A stretch of DNA of 64,000 nucleotides, taken from Viscum album (Eukaryota; Streptophyta; Magnoliopsida; Santalales; Viscaceae). The translations under genes were made by a program, and so were the position numbers. The notes beneath the pieces are model-generated. The model was not told the DNA's origin. It saw only the letters and a list, made by a program, of their open reading frames with translations, and ran no database searches. The stretch is from positions 1,910,040,644-1,910,104,643 of the forward strand of contig OY728163.1 in the NCBI GenBank assembly GCA_963277665.1. Reading direction: 5' to 3'. Numbering within the stretch: position 1 is the stretch's first letter; each line of letters begins with the position of its first letter. Of the stretch, positions 47,378-58,058 are shown piece after piece.

Positions 47378-47382
47378 ATATA
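47378..47382. repeat. N1 target-site duplication, right copy
   Basis: ATATA, identical to 17342-17346. Confidence 0.92.
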
Positions 47383-48104
47383 AAGCTTTACCCAATGCAT
47401 TGGAGGGAGATATAGTCCCCACCCATCAAATAATTAAAATCATATGTATATATTCCACATGATCATACAAATTCATTATATCGTAACCCATGAAATGAAA
47501 TGGGTTTTATAAAAATTTCATCATATCACAACTTATGGAAAATAGATAGGTTTCATAATAATTTCATTATTTTATCATCATAAAACCCATGAAAATATGT
47601 GGGTTTCATAAGTATTTACTCATGGTATAACCCATGGATAATTAAGTGAGTTTCATAATAATTTTTTCATGTTATAACCCGTGGAAGAGAAACGGGTTTC
47701 ATAAACATCTTCTTATCATAAACATAAACCATTTAGAGAAAAAATAGGAATGGTATCCTGGGATTATATCCCCAGTAAAAAAAAAGAACCATCAAAAGAG
47801 ATCATCTCATATGAAAAATGATTTTGAAAAGATACTTGGAACATTTCTTAAAGAAAATAAATTTTCATTGAAAATCACTTTTTAAAACTAAAAATCTATA
47901 ATTTTTTAAATCTTTTTCTTTGAAAATAAACTTTGAAACTTATAAATGAATTTTTATAGATCATTTAAAACATTTCTTGAGAAAAATATACTTTACACTT
48001 TGAAAAAAAATCTTTAAAAACCTGAATCATTTTTAAAATCCCCTTCTTTGAAAATATCCATGGAATATTATAAAGGAATATTCAAATAAAATAAAGGTCA
48101 TTTT
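47383..48104 (-). repeat. O1 5' LTR, piece 2 of 3
   Basis: Resumes AAGCTTTACCCAATGCATTG, aligning with 10173-10900 of the left LTR, and ends at the N3 insertion. The last five bases, ATTTT, are the N3 target. Confidence 0.9.
47455..47715. repeat. ~50-bp tandem repeat with internal hairpins (O1 right LTR)
   Basis: Five units with GGTTTCATAA-like words near 47502, 47549, 47601, 47648 and 47694. The last unit has arms AACCCGT (47676-47682) and ACGGGTT (47692-47698); the first has AACCCAT and ATGGGTT. Confidence 0.75.
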
Positions 48105-48777
48105 TGTCACGACCAGTCCCACAAGGCCCGAACGTGACTACCCTAATCCCGACTTCTATAGGCTAGGGGTTGGTGACTAGAACCTGAAGGATTTTCCCAA
48201 ACAGGGAAGACATTGCCTTAGAGATCTGTACACACTCAAAAAGGGAAACTAAAGTAAACAACCAAAAAAATAAAGGTATAACCATGAGGGTAAAGTACAA
48301 CCAAAAGTATAACTGTAAACTGAAAAAAGTGGGCTAGAATATAAGCCCTATAAACTAAAAAGAAATTAAATAGCTATGGAATCTAACCTGGAGCTCTACC
48401 TGGAGGTTAGAATTTGTATGTTTGAAGTCGAATAAGAGGATCTCGACTTCTCCCATCACACCAAGGTCCACTAAGTCCTGAACCTCCAAAGTCTGCCTCA
48501 GAGCGTCAGTAGTCTACACCAGACACACACGTGCGGGTGGAGCCTGTGTAGGGGTGAGCATAAAAACTCAGTAGGGGACCTCAAGACCCCCAAATGTCTC
48601 TCAGTAATCCACAAAGGAAAACATCATAAAAAATACCACAAAGGTAATATCACAAGCATGATCTAAATCATGAAGAAAAAAGTAAAAGAGACAGCTCACT
48701 CTAGCGGTATAACTTCAAGGTTACTGGGATAGGGATGACTAGTCGTAAATTTAGATCATCCTATCTGTAGTAACTCT

Positions 48778-48955
48778 ACTGCTGACCCGTATAGGTCACT
48801 ATATGATGACCCGTATTGGTCGCTAGATTCTGACCCGTATTGGCCGCTGGTGCTGACTCGTATTGGTTGCTGGTGCTGACCCGTATTGGTCGCTCGTGCT
48901 AACCCATATTGGTCGTTGGTGCTGACCCGTATTTTTCACCGGTATAGATGTAGGG
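48778..48955. repeat. 23-bp tandem repeat in the N3 3' LTR
   Basis: About eight copies of GCTGACCCGTATTGGTCGCT plus GGT. The array is bracketed by a diverged direct repeat: GGGATGACTAGTCGTAAATT near 48731 and GGGATGATTAGTCATATAGC near 48952. Confidence 0.88.
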
Positions 48956-49399
48956 ATGATTAGTCATATAGCTAGATCATCCCACAATGGAGTTTCTAAT
49001 GCTGACCCATATTGGTCGCTCTTCTTCTTCATGTCATAGCCAACCGCTGGATTCCTGCATGAAGAACACCTGATCTCTAGAAGACTCTTCTCTTAAAGAT
49101 ATCGATCACATTTCAACCAATACAAAGTCTCAATAAAATAATATTCTAGGGACCACCCCATTATAGGGGTCCCAACATGACATATGGCGCATCGATCAGA
49201 CACCTGGTCTATGAGATATGAGCACTTTTTTAAAAAGGGACTGGTTCAATTCAAGTCTGATCCAACCCAGTCGCACATCAAACTCTGTCAAAACTCACTT
49301 AGAGTAACTCAAAGGATAGCCTTGTCACAAGGGTCCTTATGCCATGGACAACACGTCGATTGGACGCCCTGTTTGTTAGTTACACCCCTTTCCATGAAA

Positions 49400-50220
49400 C
49401 ATGGGTGATCGCACATCGGTCTAGACCGGCTCGGTCGGGCCTGCCAGAATATGCCAAAGGGACCGCTTCCCAAAAGGGGTCCCAATTCCACTGACAATGT
49501 GTCAAAAGAACACCCGGTTTGTCAGTTATGGGCATTCCTTTATTCGGGGGAGAGTTGGGTCTGGGCTCGGTCCGACTCGGTCAAGCCAGCCCGACACAAT
49601 GGGTCCCGGGGTCTACCTGTCCCACTCGGGTCTAGCCCATTAAGGTTTGAACTTGTTCAATGGGTTTGGCCCATTGGGGTCAGCCTGGCTGGTTCGCGGG
49701 CCCAAGTCATGGTTGGCCCGACCCGCCAGGTGGGGCTCGGCCCAACCGCGCTGGCTCGCTAGGCCTAGGGTCTGGCCCGGCCCGCTGGGTGGGTTCATCC
49801 TACGTCCGCCTGAAGACGAACCATTTATCTAGTTGGTGCCACATACTTGGGGCCATTTCATCTGTTCAGTGGGGTGTTTCCCCATTGCATACAATGGTCG
49901 GCCAAATGGCTGACCGGTCTCCAGCCGACGTGCTGCGGTGCGGGGCTGCGCCACCCCCTCCTGCCATGGCTGCTGCCGTCGGTGGTGCCTACGGGTGCCG
50001 CCCTTCTCCCGTGCGGCTGGCTCGGGCCAGTGGCCTCTTGCTACCTCTATGCGCGACGGCATGCCACCTTATCACCGCCCGCAACCGGTTGCTGCGGGCA
50101 TCCTCCGTCCACCGTCAGCCACAACCGGCATGGCATGCCGACGATTCTTTCTGTGGGCCACCAAATGTGTTCCAGTGGTCCATTCTTGGTTCCATTTGCG
50201 CCTATGAGTTTCCCTGACTA
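49400..50220. other. GC-rich island in the N3 3' LTR
   Basis: A stretch of strongly GC-rich, CpG-containing DNA, with GGCCCGGCCCGCTGGGTGGG-like words near 49770. Overlapping long ORFs on both strands (for example + 49660-50217, 185 codons) are expected from scarcity of stop codons at this composition. The counterpart in the right LTR is 56900-57690. No protein family is recognised on either strand. Confidence 0.75.
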
Positions 50221-50384
50221 CCACCATCACAGATTGACCCTCTGTTTCACCTTACCATTAAATTGAGGACAGCCATCCCTGAAGAACGCAACATGAACGA
50301 AGCAGTGGAGGGTCTGAGCCTTGTTCATTCGGCTTGCACCCTCTGCGTTAACATGATAACAAGAGGAAGAATATTTATCAAACA

Positions 50385-50588
50385 TTAAAGAGTAAGTAAA
50401 CTCATTTCAAAAAAAAACCCTACCTTGAGATCCGTTAGAGGTGTCGCAGATGTGGTGGGAGAAGCATCCACGTTCGATAGAGTCGTCGGCGTTTGTCAAT
50501 CCTGGATCGTTACCACCTGAGCTTTCATCCTCCGTCGGTGGATGTTTCTATATAACTCTTCCAGAGTTTCCTCGCTTGAATAATCCAT
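50385..50588 (-). CDS. 67-codon ORF in the N3 3' LTR (one CpG-type stop)
   Basis: Minus-strand frame from ATG at 50588 to TAA at 50385, beginning MDYSSEETLEELYRNIHRRR. Codon 31 is TGA where the right LTR has CGA. The other LTR has the same frame, same length and same terminal TAA (58023-57820). Codon 55 is followed immediately by GTAGGG, a splice-donor-like sequence. No known domain; the N-terminus is acidic, followed by a basic stretch. A possible alternative start is the conserved ATG at codon 21. Confidence 0.45.
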
Positions 50589-50610
50589 TCCAAAACCCCA
50601 CCCCGATCTC

Positions 50611-50620
50611 CATTTAAATA
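50611..50620 (-). promoter_or_regulatory. Probable TATA box of the N3 LTR (left copy)
   Basis: Minus-strand TATTTAAATG stands in a GC-richer context and is preserved in the right LTR (58049-58058). It is only about 25 bases before the ATG of the conserved LTR ORF, so transcripts from it would start close to that ATG. Confidence 0.5.
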
Positions 50621-51120
50621 GGAGGGGGAAAGGTGAGTAACATGTTGAATAATTAATGAGGTTCATTAAATGAATTAATGACCCTCTTTTAATTCACAAC
50701 GGTGGAGTTACACAGTTGATGATTCAAGCCATTAAATTTCTTGACAAGTCACCAGTCCCACCACCACCACTAATCCGTTGGAGAAAAATAAATTAAAATA
50801 AAAATTACATGTTATTTTATTATTCTTTAAAAACTCGAAAAAATAACTTTTTCTCCCAACCTATTGTGGTCAAAGTGAAGCTTCCCTTAAGGGAATACTG
50901 GTGCTGGGGATTCAACAGTGCTCTCAGATTTTAATTCCGAGCACCAGTTCAAAATATAGAAAATGGATCCCACGTGTTTACTGAACGTACATTAAAAAAA
51001 GTTTATAAATTCATTCCGGGAACACCGAGCCTCAAAATCATGCGCTGTCAATTTTCACAGACTCGTAATAATCCTAAATAATTAAAAACAAATTTAAATG
51101 GGATTTTCTGAGTCTTTACA

Positions 51121-51133
51121 TTCTCCCCACCTT
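51121..51133 (-). other. N3 polypurine tract
   Basis: Minus-strand AAGGTGGGGAGAA runs directly into the LTR start TGTAAAGACTC. Confidence 0.88.
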
Positions 51134-52650
51134 GGGGATTTACGTTCCCGAAATCCAAACCAGGATACACAAACAAAGAGGGGTACTGGGGACACATATG
51201 ATCCTCTCGATCCCATGTGGTATCCTAGAGATTCTTGTGCTGCCACTGAACGCACACTAGAGGCATCTACTGCTCACAAAGAATACACTCATGGAGATCC
51301 TATTTCTCCACCGGGTACTCCAAAAAAGTTTCCCCATCGTCAATCTCCAGCTCACCATGGTCGATGACGTGAGATAAGTCATGCACAGATCTCCTCAACA
51401 GGATACATGGAAGACATCATGCACCCTCTCCAACTGTGGTGGTAGTGCTATGTGGTACACCACCTTGCTAATCCTATGAAGTATCAGGAATGGTCCTATA
51501 AACCTTGGTGAGAGTTTGTCACCTCGTCCAAATCTCCATAGTCCCCATCGAGGGGAGACTCAAAAGAATATGTGGTCCCCATCCTGGAACTCCATTGGTC
51601 TCCATAGCCTATCATCACATGACTTCCTTCAGCTCTCTATAGTCTTCATCCACTCTCGGATGACCTGCACCTTCTCAGTGGTAACCTGTACCATCTCTGG
51701 GCCCTTAAGTGCTGGATCTCCTGGATCCATCCAGCACAAGGGCGACCTGCACTTTCATTCATACAATGCCTCAAAAGGGTCCATACCAATGGTGGAGTGA
51801 TATATTTTGTTGTACGAAAACTCCACTAAGGGAAGGTGGTCCTCCCAACTGTGACCAAAATCTAGGACACATGAACAAAGCATGTCCTCTATGGTCTGGA
51901 TGGTCTGCTCAGTCTAACCATCTGTCTGCGGGTGAAAATCTATGCTCAAGAAAAGCTGAGTCCCGAAATCCTCTTTCAATCATTTCTATAACTAGGATGT
52001 GAAGCATGAATCATGGTCCTAGATTATCGTCGAAGGAACATCATGAAGTCGCACGATCTCCTAAATGTAGAGACATCCCAAGATCTCTACCGAAAACTTC
52101 CATCGAATAGAAAGGAAGTGGGCCGACTTGGTGAGTCAGTTAATAATCACCCAGATGGTATCCTGCCCTCTGGACGTACGTGGTAACCCCATCACGAAGT
52201 CCATCGATATCCCTTCCCACTTCCACTCTGGTATCTTGAGGGTTTGGGTCAAGTCTGCTGGTACCTGGTTCTCGGCCATCACTTACTGGCAAGTGAGGCA
52301 TCTAGAAACAAACTTTTCCATAACTTTCTTCATCCCTGGACACTATTACTGATGCCAGAGGTCCTGATACATCTTCATCATGACTATATTTACTGCCAAG
52401 GTGGATGTATGTAACCCCCTCATCTTTTCCTCTCATAGCACCACTGGTACAACTGTACGTCCTTTGAAAATGATAACATTCTCCCCACCTTTATAATATT
52501 CGTCAGGTGCATGGCCTGAGGATATCTGAGCACATGTAGTCTCACAGCTACTATCTTTAAGTTGTGCCTCCTTGACTCACTGAAGAAGTAGAGGGGAAAC
52601 TACCATAGATTAGAGGTAGAATGTCTCATATCTATCCACATAGGATATCT
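51134..52650 (-). pseudogene. N3 integrase
   Basis: Integrates element cDNA. On the minus strand: a decayed zinc-binding part ending C--C, MAENQVPADLTQTLKIPEWK (near 52285-52225), then ISMDFVMGLPRTSRGQDTIW (first Asp, near 52200), DHDSCFTS (second Asp, near 52015), FHPQTDGQTEQTIQTIEDML (Glu near 51905), HLPLVEFSYNKIYHSTIGMD and the KSPRWGLWRFGRGDKLSPRF-like C-terminal segment near 51520. The catalytic triad is complete. The last part reads HKNL-DTTWDREDHM--QYPSLF (near 51220-51165), the end typical of this gypsy group. Stops are at Gln, Trp and Arg positions. Confidence 0.92.
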
Positions 52651-53072
52651 GAAGCAAGTCTAACTACTCTGAAGCCTTGTTCAGTAGATGTGAACTCGAT
52701 CTCCGACTAAGTGAATCTGCCACTACGTACCCCTTCCCAAGAGTATAAACTATCTTAAAATCATAGTCCTGGAGGAACTCTATCCAACGCCGCTATCTTA
52801 GATTCAGATCATTCTATGTAAAAGATATATATGATACTCTTGTGGTCTGAGTAAACAATGAACCACTCACCCATCAAGTAGTGTCACCACATATTTAGTG
52901 CGTAGACTATTACTGCCAAATCCAAGTCACGATTCACATAATTCTGCTCATGAGGACTTATCTGTTGTGATTCATAAGTAATCACTATATCACCCTAAAT
53001 CAGGATGCAATCGAGTCGAGTCCCTAATGAATCATATTAAACCACGTAGTCAGTTACCTCCTCCTGAAACCT
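52651..53072 (-). pseudogene. N3 RNase H
   Basis: Lies between RT and integrase, in several frames. A VVYDSLGTRLDCILI-like segment (53030-52990, the start of the domain), a HEQNYVNRDLDLAVIVYALN segment (52950-52895; the conserved HE-NY--HDLELAAVV-ALK motif) and a YLMGEWFIVYSDHKSIIYIF segment (52880-52815) are recognisable. Strongly decayed. Confidence 0.82.
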
Positions 53073-54110
53073 CTAGATGGGAGCACCGGTCAAGCTCCAC
53101 CTCAGCTGTTGAAAGATCTTCTTGCATGTTTCTGACCATAGTAAGGGTTTCCCCTTCTTCTTCAAGGAATTCATAGGTGCTTTTAATCTATAGAAATCAG
53201 TTATGTACTTTCGATAGTAACCTGCTAATCCAAGGAAGCTCCACACCTCAGTAACAATCCTAGGTGGCTCCCAAGAAAGTACTGCCTCGATATTTGCTAG
53301 ATCCACTACAACTCCAGCCTCTGAGATGATGTGTCCCAAGAAGTGGACCTTCTGTATCTAGAACTCACACTTCAAGAGCTTCTCATATAACCGGTTCTCT
53401 AGGACTGTGTCCATAACTATCCTCAAGTGTACAACGTGCTCTTCCTCAGATGCTGAGTACACCAAGATGTCACCGATGAAGACCACCACAAAGCGATCAA
53501 GGAATGGATGAAAGATACTATTCAAGAGCCTCATGAACACTACTGAAGCGTTGGTCATGCCAAAAGGTATCACCAAGAACTTGTAATGGCCATACTGAAA
53601 TCTGAAGGATGTCTTCGGTATGTCCTCGTCCCATACCCTAAGCTGATGATAGCCTGATTTGAGGTCTATTTTTGAGAACCAATTATCTCATTTCAACTGA
53701 TCAAACAAATCATCAATCCTTGACAGAGTATACTTGTAATTCACAGCCACCTGGTTTAGGCACCAGAAGTCTATGCATAGCCTCAAACTTCCATCTGACT
53801 TCTTGGAAAACAACACTAGGGATGCCCATGGAGAAACACTGGGCCTTATGAATCCCTTCCTCTATAAGTCCTCCAAATATACCCTTAGCTTCCATATCTC
53901 TATAGTGACCATCCGTTATGCTAGTGTAGATATCAGTTCTATTCTTGGGTACAAGTCAATGCGGAAGTCTACCTCTATAAGAGAAGGTATTCTTGGGATA
54001 TCTTCTAGAAAGACATCCTCATACTCATTCACCACCACTGGGAACCGTGGACTTTCCTCATCCACCATGTTGAAGGTCATGAAAGCTAGCGTATATGTAA
54101 TCGACTGCAC
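53073..54110 (-). pseudogene. N3 reverse transcriptase
   Basis: Opens with NEYEDVFLEDIPRIPSLIEV (near 54030-53970), the E--DVFPEDLPGLPP-REV entry to plant gypsy RT. A frameshifted [15 protein letters not shown] segment (near 53800-53750) and [13 protein letters not shown] (53735-53690) follow, then [20 protein letters not shown] (53576 leftward). The catalytic FIDD reads FIGD (near 53490). MGHIISEAGVVVDLANIEAV and FLGLAGYYRKYITDF (53339-53200) are the RT-RNase H connection. Loss of the catalytic Asp, stops and two shifts make it inactive. Confidence 0.92.
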
Positions 54111-54560
54111 CCTCATGAGTGAAAGTCCATCTTGTACTACTTTTTTTTCTTTCTCACCAACAAAAGAAAACTACCCTCCATCTCTATGCATACATCGCAC
54201 TGTACGTCTCATGAAATCAATCTGTGCATAAACTTCTGAAACCCTGTCCATGCCTAGAATGACGTTGTAGGGAATCAACGCCGTTACTAGAAGATCCCAT
54301 TTGAAACTCTCTCCTCCAAGAGTAAGATCACACTATTGGAACCAGTGTGTGACCATTGAATATCCTCTCGTAAGAGTATCCAAATTAAAAGGTCAATCTA
54401 AAGGCTCAGTCAGAATCTCAAAGTACCTAACTAAGTCTACAGAATGGAAAGAATTTCTAGCATTTGTGTCGATAAGCACTGCTACTAAAGTAGAGAAGAT
54501 ACAGATCATACCTCGTATCATCTCAGGGATATCAGGATCATGAGCCTCTACTTCCTGTAG
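54111..54560 (-). pseudogene. N3 aspartic protease
   Basis: VLIDTNARNSFHSVDLVRYF (near 54487-54430) is the ALIDTGA-HSF-S active site with Gly changed to Asn. LTLGGESFKWDLLVTALIPY and NVILGMDRVSEVYAQIDFMR (near 54320-54205) are the conserved second half, the FDVILGMDWL motif. Few stops. Confidence 0.88.
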
Positions 54561-55583
54561 CTGGGCCGTTTCCCATCCACCCGCTCCCTGAGCCCGTGGT
54601 GGACCACCTGGGGGTGGTGGTGGTAGTGCTTTGTGACCCCAAACACCTCCCGTTTCACATCTTTCTACCCTACCTCATCCTCCACCTAGCTGACGCTCAT
54701 GCTCCTACTACTGCCATTGCCTCGGTGGCCCCTCCACCATATGATGATCATCTTCTCGGGGAGTTAGACAGTCAAAATCTTTGTGAACTTTTCCCCAACT
54801 GAAAAAATAGATCATACCTTGTTGGTGTCTACCTCAACATCTCGAGACTCGTACCTATAACCCGGCGTCCCGGGGTCGCCATTCGGAAGGTCTAACCTAC
54901 TTGGGATTATGTGTTGTCTGTCTACTGCAAGATACAGATGAATCTGCTACCTGTCATTCGGTAGGGGCTCTCACTGCCTATGCCTACTCGGCAAGGAATC
55001 TCTCCATCAGCAAAGCTCTCTCTATCACCCCATCCTGCGTTGGGATGTTGAGAGAAACTATCACAGTTCTGATCTCTCGTCATATCCCCTGTTCAAAGGT
55101 CCGAGATCTAAAGTAAGGGTCTTGTACCATGTCGGTGGAGTATCGGGAGAGGTCAGTAAATCTCATCGAGTACTGAGTCACAGTATGGATGTGCTATTGC
55201 AGTTGTAGCAGCTCCTAAATACGCACAGAGCATAGTGTCGCTGGAAAAAATTCTTTCCTAAAAAGGCTCTTAAAGTCTATCCAAGTGAGGGTTATCTCGT
55301 TATGCACCTGGAGCATCAAGCTCCACCATCGTCCTTTCGATCCCTTAAGAAGGCTAGTGACCAAGATCACCGTCTACTCGATGGGTGTCTCTACTAAGCG
55401 AAAGACCCACAAAGCCACCTCAAGCTAGTCCTCTGCTACCTGGGGGTCTGTCTTGCCTTGAAACCTCAGAGGGTTCTATCTCTAGAACTCATGAAATGCG
55501 CTCAGATGACATGCATGATCCACTGGTAGCATCTGCTGCTCAATGGGTGGTGGTGCTACTGGTACACCACCCGAAAGTGCCAT
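54561..55583 (-). pseudogene. N3 gag
   Basis: The ATG at 55583 overlaps the priming site and opens MALSGGVPVAPPPIEQQMLP. The capsid-like domain follows in one frame for over 200 codons: NPLRFQGKTDPQVAED, SLLKGSKGRWWSLMLQVHNE, TWIDFKSLFRKEFFPATLCS, HTVTQYSMRFTDLSRYSTDM, then AQ/ME RFLAE near 54980. Stops inside it are at CAG, TGG and CGA-type codons only (for example at the expected Trp after AED), with no frameshift in the capsid part. A zinc-knuckle region would lie near 54860-54600 but is scrambled and I cannot align it. Confidence 0.88.
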
Positions 55584-55593
55584 TTGATACCAC
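55581..55593 (-). other. N3 primer-binding site (tRNA-iMet type), overlapping the gag ATG
   Basis: Minus-strand GTGGTATCAAATG, three bases after the LTR end. TGGTATCA matches the Met-tRNA site; the following AATG contains the gag start codon. Confidence 0.85.
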
Positions 55594-56269
55594 TTTTTCA
55601 TGACCCGTCCCATAGGGCTTGGACGTGACTACCCAAAGCCTGCCTTCCATAGGCCATGGGTTGGTGACTAGCACCTGAAGGATTTTCCCGAATAGGGAAT
55701 GCATTTCCTTATAGATTTTTACACACTAAAAAAGGGCAACTAAATTAAACAACCAACAAAAGTAAGGTATAACCACGGGGGTAAAGTAAAAACACAAGTA
55801 AAACTGTAAACTGAAAACAGTGGGTCGGAATACAAGCCATAGAAAATGAAATGAAAGTAAATAGCTATCACATCTGTCCTGGAGCTCTACCTAGAGGGTT
55901 GTAGATGTAAGTATGAAGTGGAAGAAGAGGATATCGACTGCTCCCATCGCACCAAGCTCCACCAAGTCCCGAACCTCCATAGTCTGCCTCAGAGTGTCAG
56001 TAGTCTGCACCAGACACACAGGTGTGGGTGGAGCCCATGTATGGGTGAGTATAACAACTCAGTAGGTGACCCTGAGACCCCTGAAGGTCTATCAGTAATC
56101 TAGAAAGGAAAACATCACAAGAAATACCACAAAGGTAATATCATAAGCATGATCTAAATCATGAAGCATAAAGAAAAAGAGACAACTCAATCTAATGGTA
56201 TAACTTTAAGGTTTCTGGGATAGGTATGACTAGTTGTAAAAACATATCTTCCTATCCGTATTAACTCTA

Positions 56270-56435
56270 CTTCTGACCCGTATAGTTCACTATATGTTTA
56301 CCCATATTGGTCACTAGATGCTGACCCATATTGGTCGCTGGTGCTGACCCGTATTGGTCACTGGTGCTGACTCGTATTGGTCACTAGTGCTGACCCGTAT
56401 TGGTCGCTGGTGCTAACCCGTATTGGTCACTACTA
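56270..56435. repeat. 23-bp tandem repeat in the N3 5' LTR
   Basis: About seven copies of GCTGACCCGTATTGGTCGCT plus GGT, bracketed by the same diverged GATGACTAGT-like direct repeat (near 56226 and 56446) as in the left LTR. Confidence 0.88.
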
Positions 56436-56899
56436 CAGAGGTAGGTATGATTATTCATACAAATAGATCATACCACTCTGAAGTTTTTGATGCTGACCTG
56501 TACTGGTCGCTCTTCTTCTTCATGTCACAACTAGCCACTGGATTCCCGCACAAAGAATGCCTGATCTCTGGAAGATTCTGCTCCTCAATCCATAAGTCAT
56601 ATTTAAACTGGTACAAATTCCTACAAAAATCTTACCCAAGCTATCGCCCCATCTTAGGGGTCCCAATGTGACAGACGACGCGTCGATGGGACGCCCGATC
56701 TGTGAGATGTGGGCACTTTTATAAAAAGGGACCGGTTGGATTCAAGTATGATCCAACCTAGGTCGCATGTCAAACTACACCAAAACTCACTTAGAGTAAC
56801 TCCAAAGTATCGTCTTATCACAAGGTTCTTTATTCCACAGACCTCGCATCGATCAGACGCTTGATCTGTTAGTGACACCCATTTCTGTGAAATGGGGGT

Positions 56900-57690
56900 G
56901 ATTGCACCTCGGTCTAGACCAGCTTGGTCAGGCCCGCCAGAATATGCCAAAGGGATCCCTTCCAAAAAGGGGTCCCAACGCCACTAACAACGTTTCAAAC
57001 AGATACCTGGTTCTTCAGTTACGAGCATTTCTTTATCCGGGGGCCAGTTTGGTTTGGGCCCAGTCCGACTCGGTCAGGCCAGCCCAAAGCACCGGGTCCC
57101 GAGGTCTACCTAACCCTGCCTGGGTCTGACCCATTATGGGTTGACCCTGTTCACTGGGTCCGGCCTGTTGGGGTCGGCCCGATTGGTTTGCGGACCCAGG
57201 CCGCGGTTGGCCCTGCCCACCGGGTGGGGCTCGACCCACCCGTGCTGGCTCGCTGGGCCACGGGTCAGGCTCGGTCTGCTTGAAGGCGAACCATTTCTCC
57301 AGATGGACCTATGGATGCGGGGCCGTTTCATCCTGCTAATGGGGCGCTTCCACACTGCGTGCAACAATCATCCAGATGGCCAACTAATCTCCAATCGATG
57401 TGGTGTAGAGCAGGGTCGTGCTGCCCCCTCTTTTCGTCGGTGGCGCCGCCCTTCTCCTATGCATTCGGCTTGGGTAGGCCACCTCTGGCCACTGTGGTGC
57501 GTGATGACATGCCGCCTTCCCACCACCCGTTTCCGGTTGTCGCGGGCCTCCTCCGGCCACCGCCATCCACCACCAACATGGCGGGTCGACGGTTCTTTCC
57601 ACGGGCCCTCGAACATGCTCTTGTGGTCTGTTCTTGGTGCCGTCTGTGCCTACGAGTCTCCCATACTACCTCTGTCACAAAGTGACCCTC
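56900..57690. other. GC-rich island in the N3 5' LTR
   Basis: Counterpart of 49400-50220. A + strand ORF of 186 codons (57141-57701) agrees in frame with the 185-codon ORF of the left LTR over roughly its last 60 residues (both pass through W-S-[IV]-L-G-[SA]-[IV]-C-A-Y-E). It is antisense to N3. Confidence 0.75.
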
Positions 57691-57819
57691 TGTCAAATTG
57701 AGGAAATCCGTCCCTGAAGAATGAAAAATGAACAAAGTGGAGGAGGGTCCGGGCCTTGTTTGTTCGACCCACGGACTCCGCGTTAACATGATAACAAGCG
57801 CGAGAATATTTATCTAACA

Positions 57820-58023
57820 TTAAAGATTAAATAAATTTATTTCAAACAAAACTCCTACCTCGAGATCCGTTGGAGGTGTCTTAGTTGCGGCAAGGGGAGA
57901 GTCCATGTTGGATGGAGTCGTCGGCATTCTTCGATCCCGGATCATTGCCGCCTGAGCTTTCATCCTCTGTCAGTGGATGTTGCCGCAGAACTCCTCCATA
58001 GTTTCCTCGCTTGAAGAAGCCAT
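57820..58023 (-). CDS. 67-codon ORF in the N3 5' LTR (one CpG-type stop)
   Basis: Same frame and length as 50588-50385, opening MASSSEETMEEFCGNIH; codon 18 is TGA where the left copy has CGA. From ATG to the GTAGGA after codon 55 there are exactly 165 bases in both copies. The stops sit at different codons in the two LTRs and each is CGA in the other, so the ancestral frame was open. No recognised domain. If spliced from this GT to the AG just before the priming site, the frame would join gag in phase; that is inference. Confidence 0.45.
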
Positions 58024-58048
58024 GCAAAAACCCCACCCTGAGCTCCAT

Positions 58049-58058
58049 TTAAATAGGA
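58049..58058 (-). promoter_or_regulatory. Probable TATA box of the N3 LTR (right copy)
   Basis: Minus-strand TATTTAAATG, identical to the left LTR copy. As this LTR is the 5' one, it would drive element transcription. Confidence 0.5.

Larger units (their letters stand above)
48105..51120 (-). repeat. N3 3' LTR (left, 3016 bp)
   Basis: From TGTCACGACCAGTCCCACAA to TTCTGAGTCTTTACA. It aligns in order with the right LTR: 23-bp array, GC-rich island, conserved ORF, TATA-like word and a closing segment. Confidence 0.93.

Noticed and set aside
49660..50217. 185-codon + strand ORF as a host gene
   Set aside because: It lies inside a GC-rich LTR segment where long ORFs occur on both strands; the composition is Gly/Pro/Ala/Arg-rich and no domain is recognised. 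Kept only as part of the island finding.
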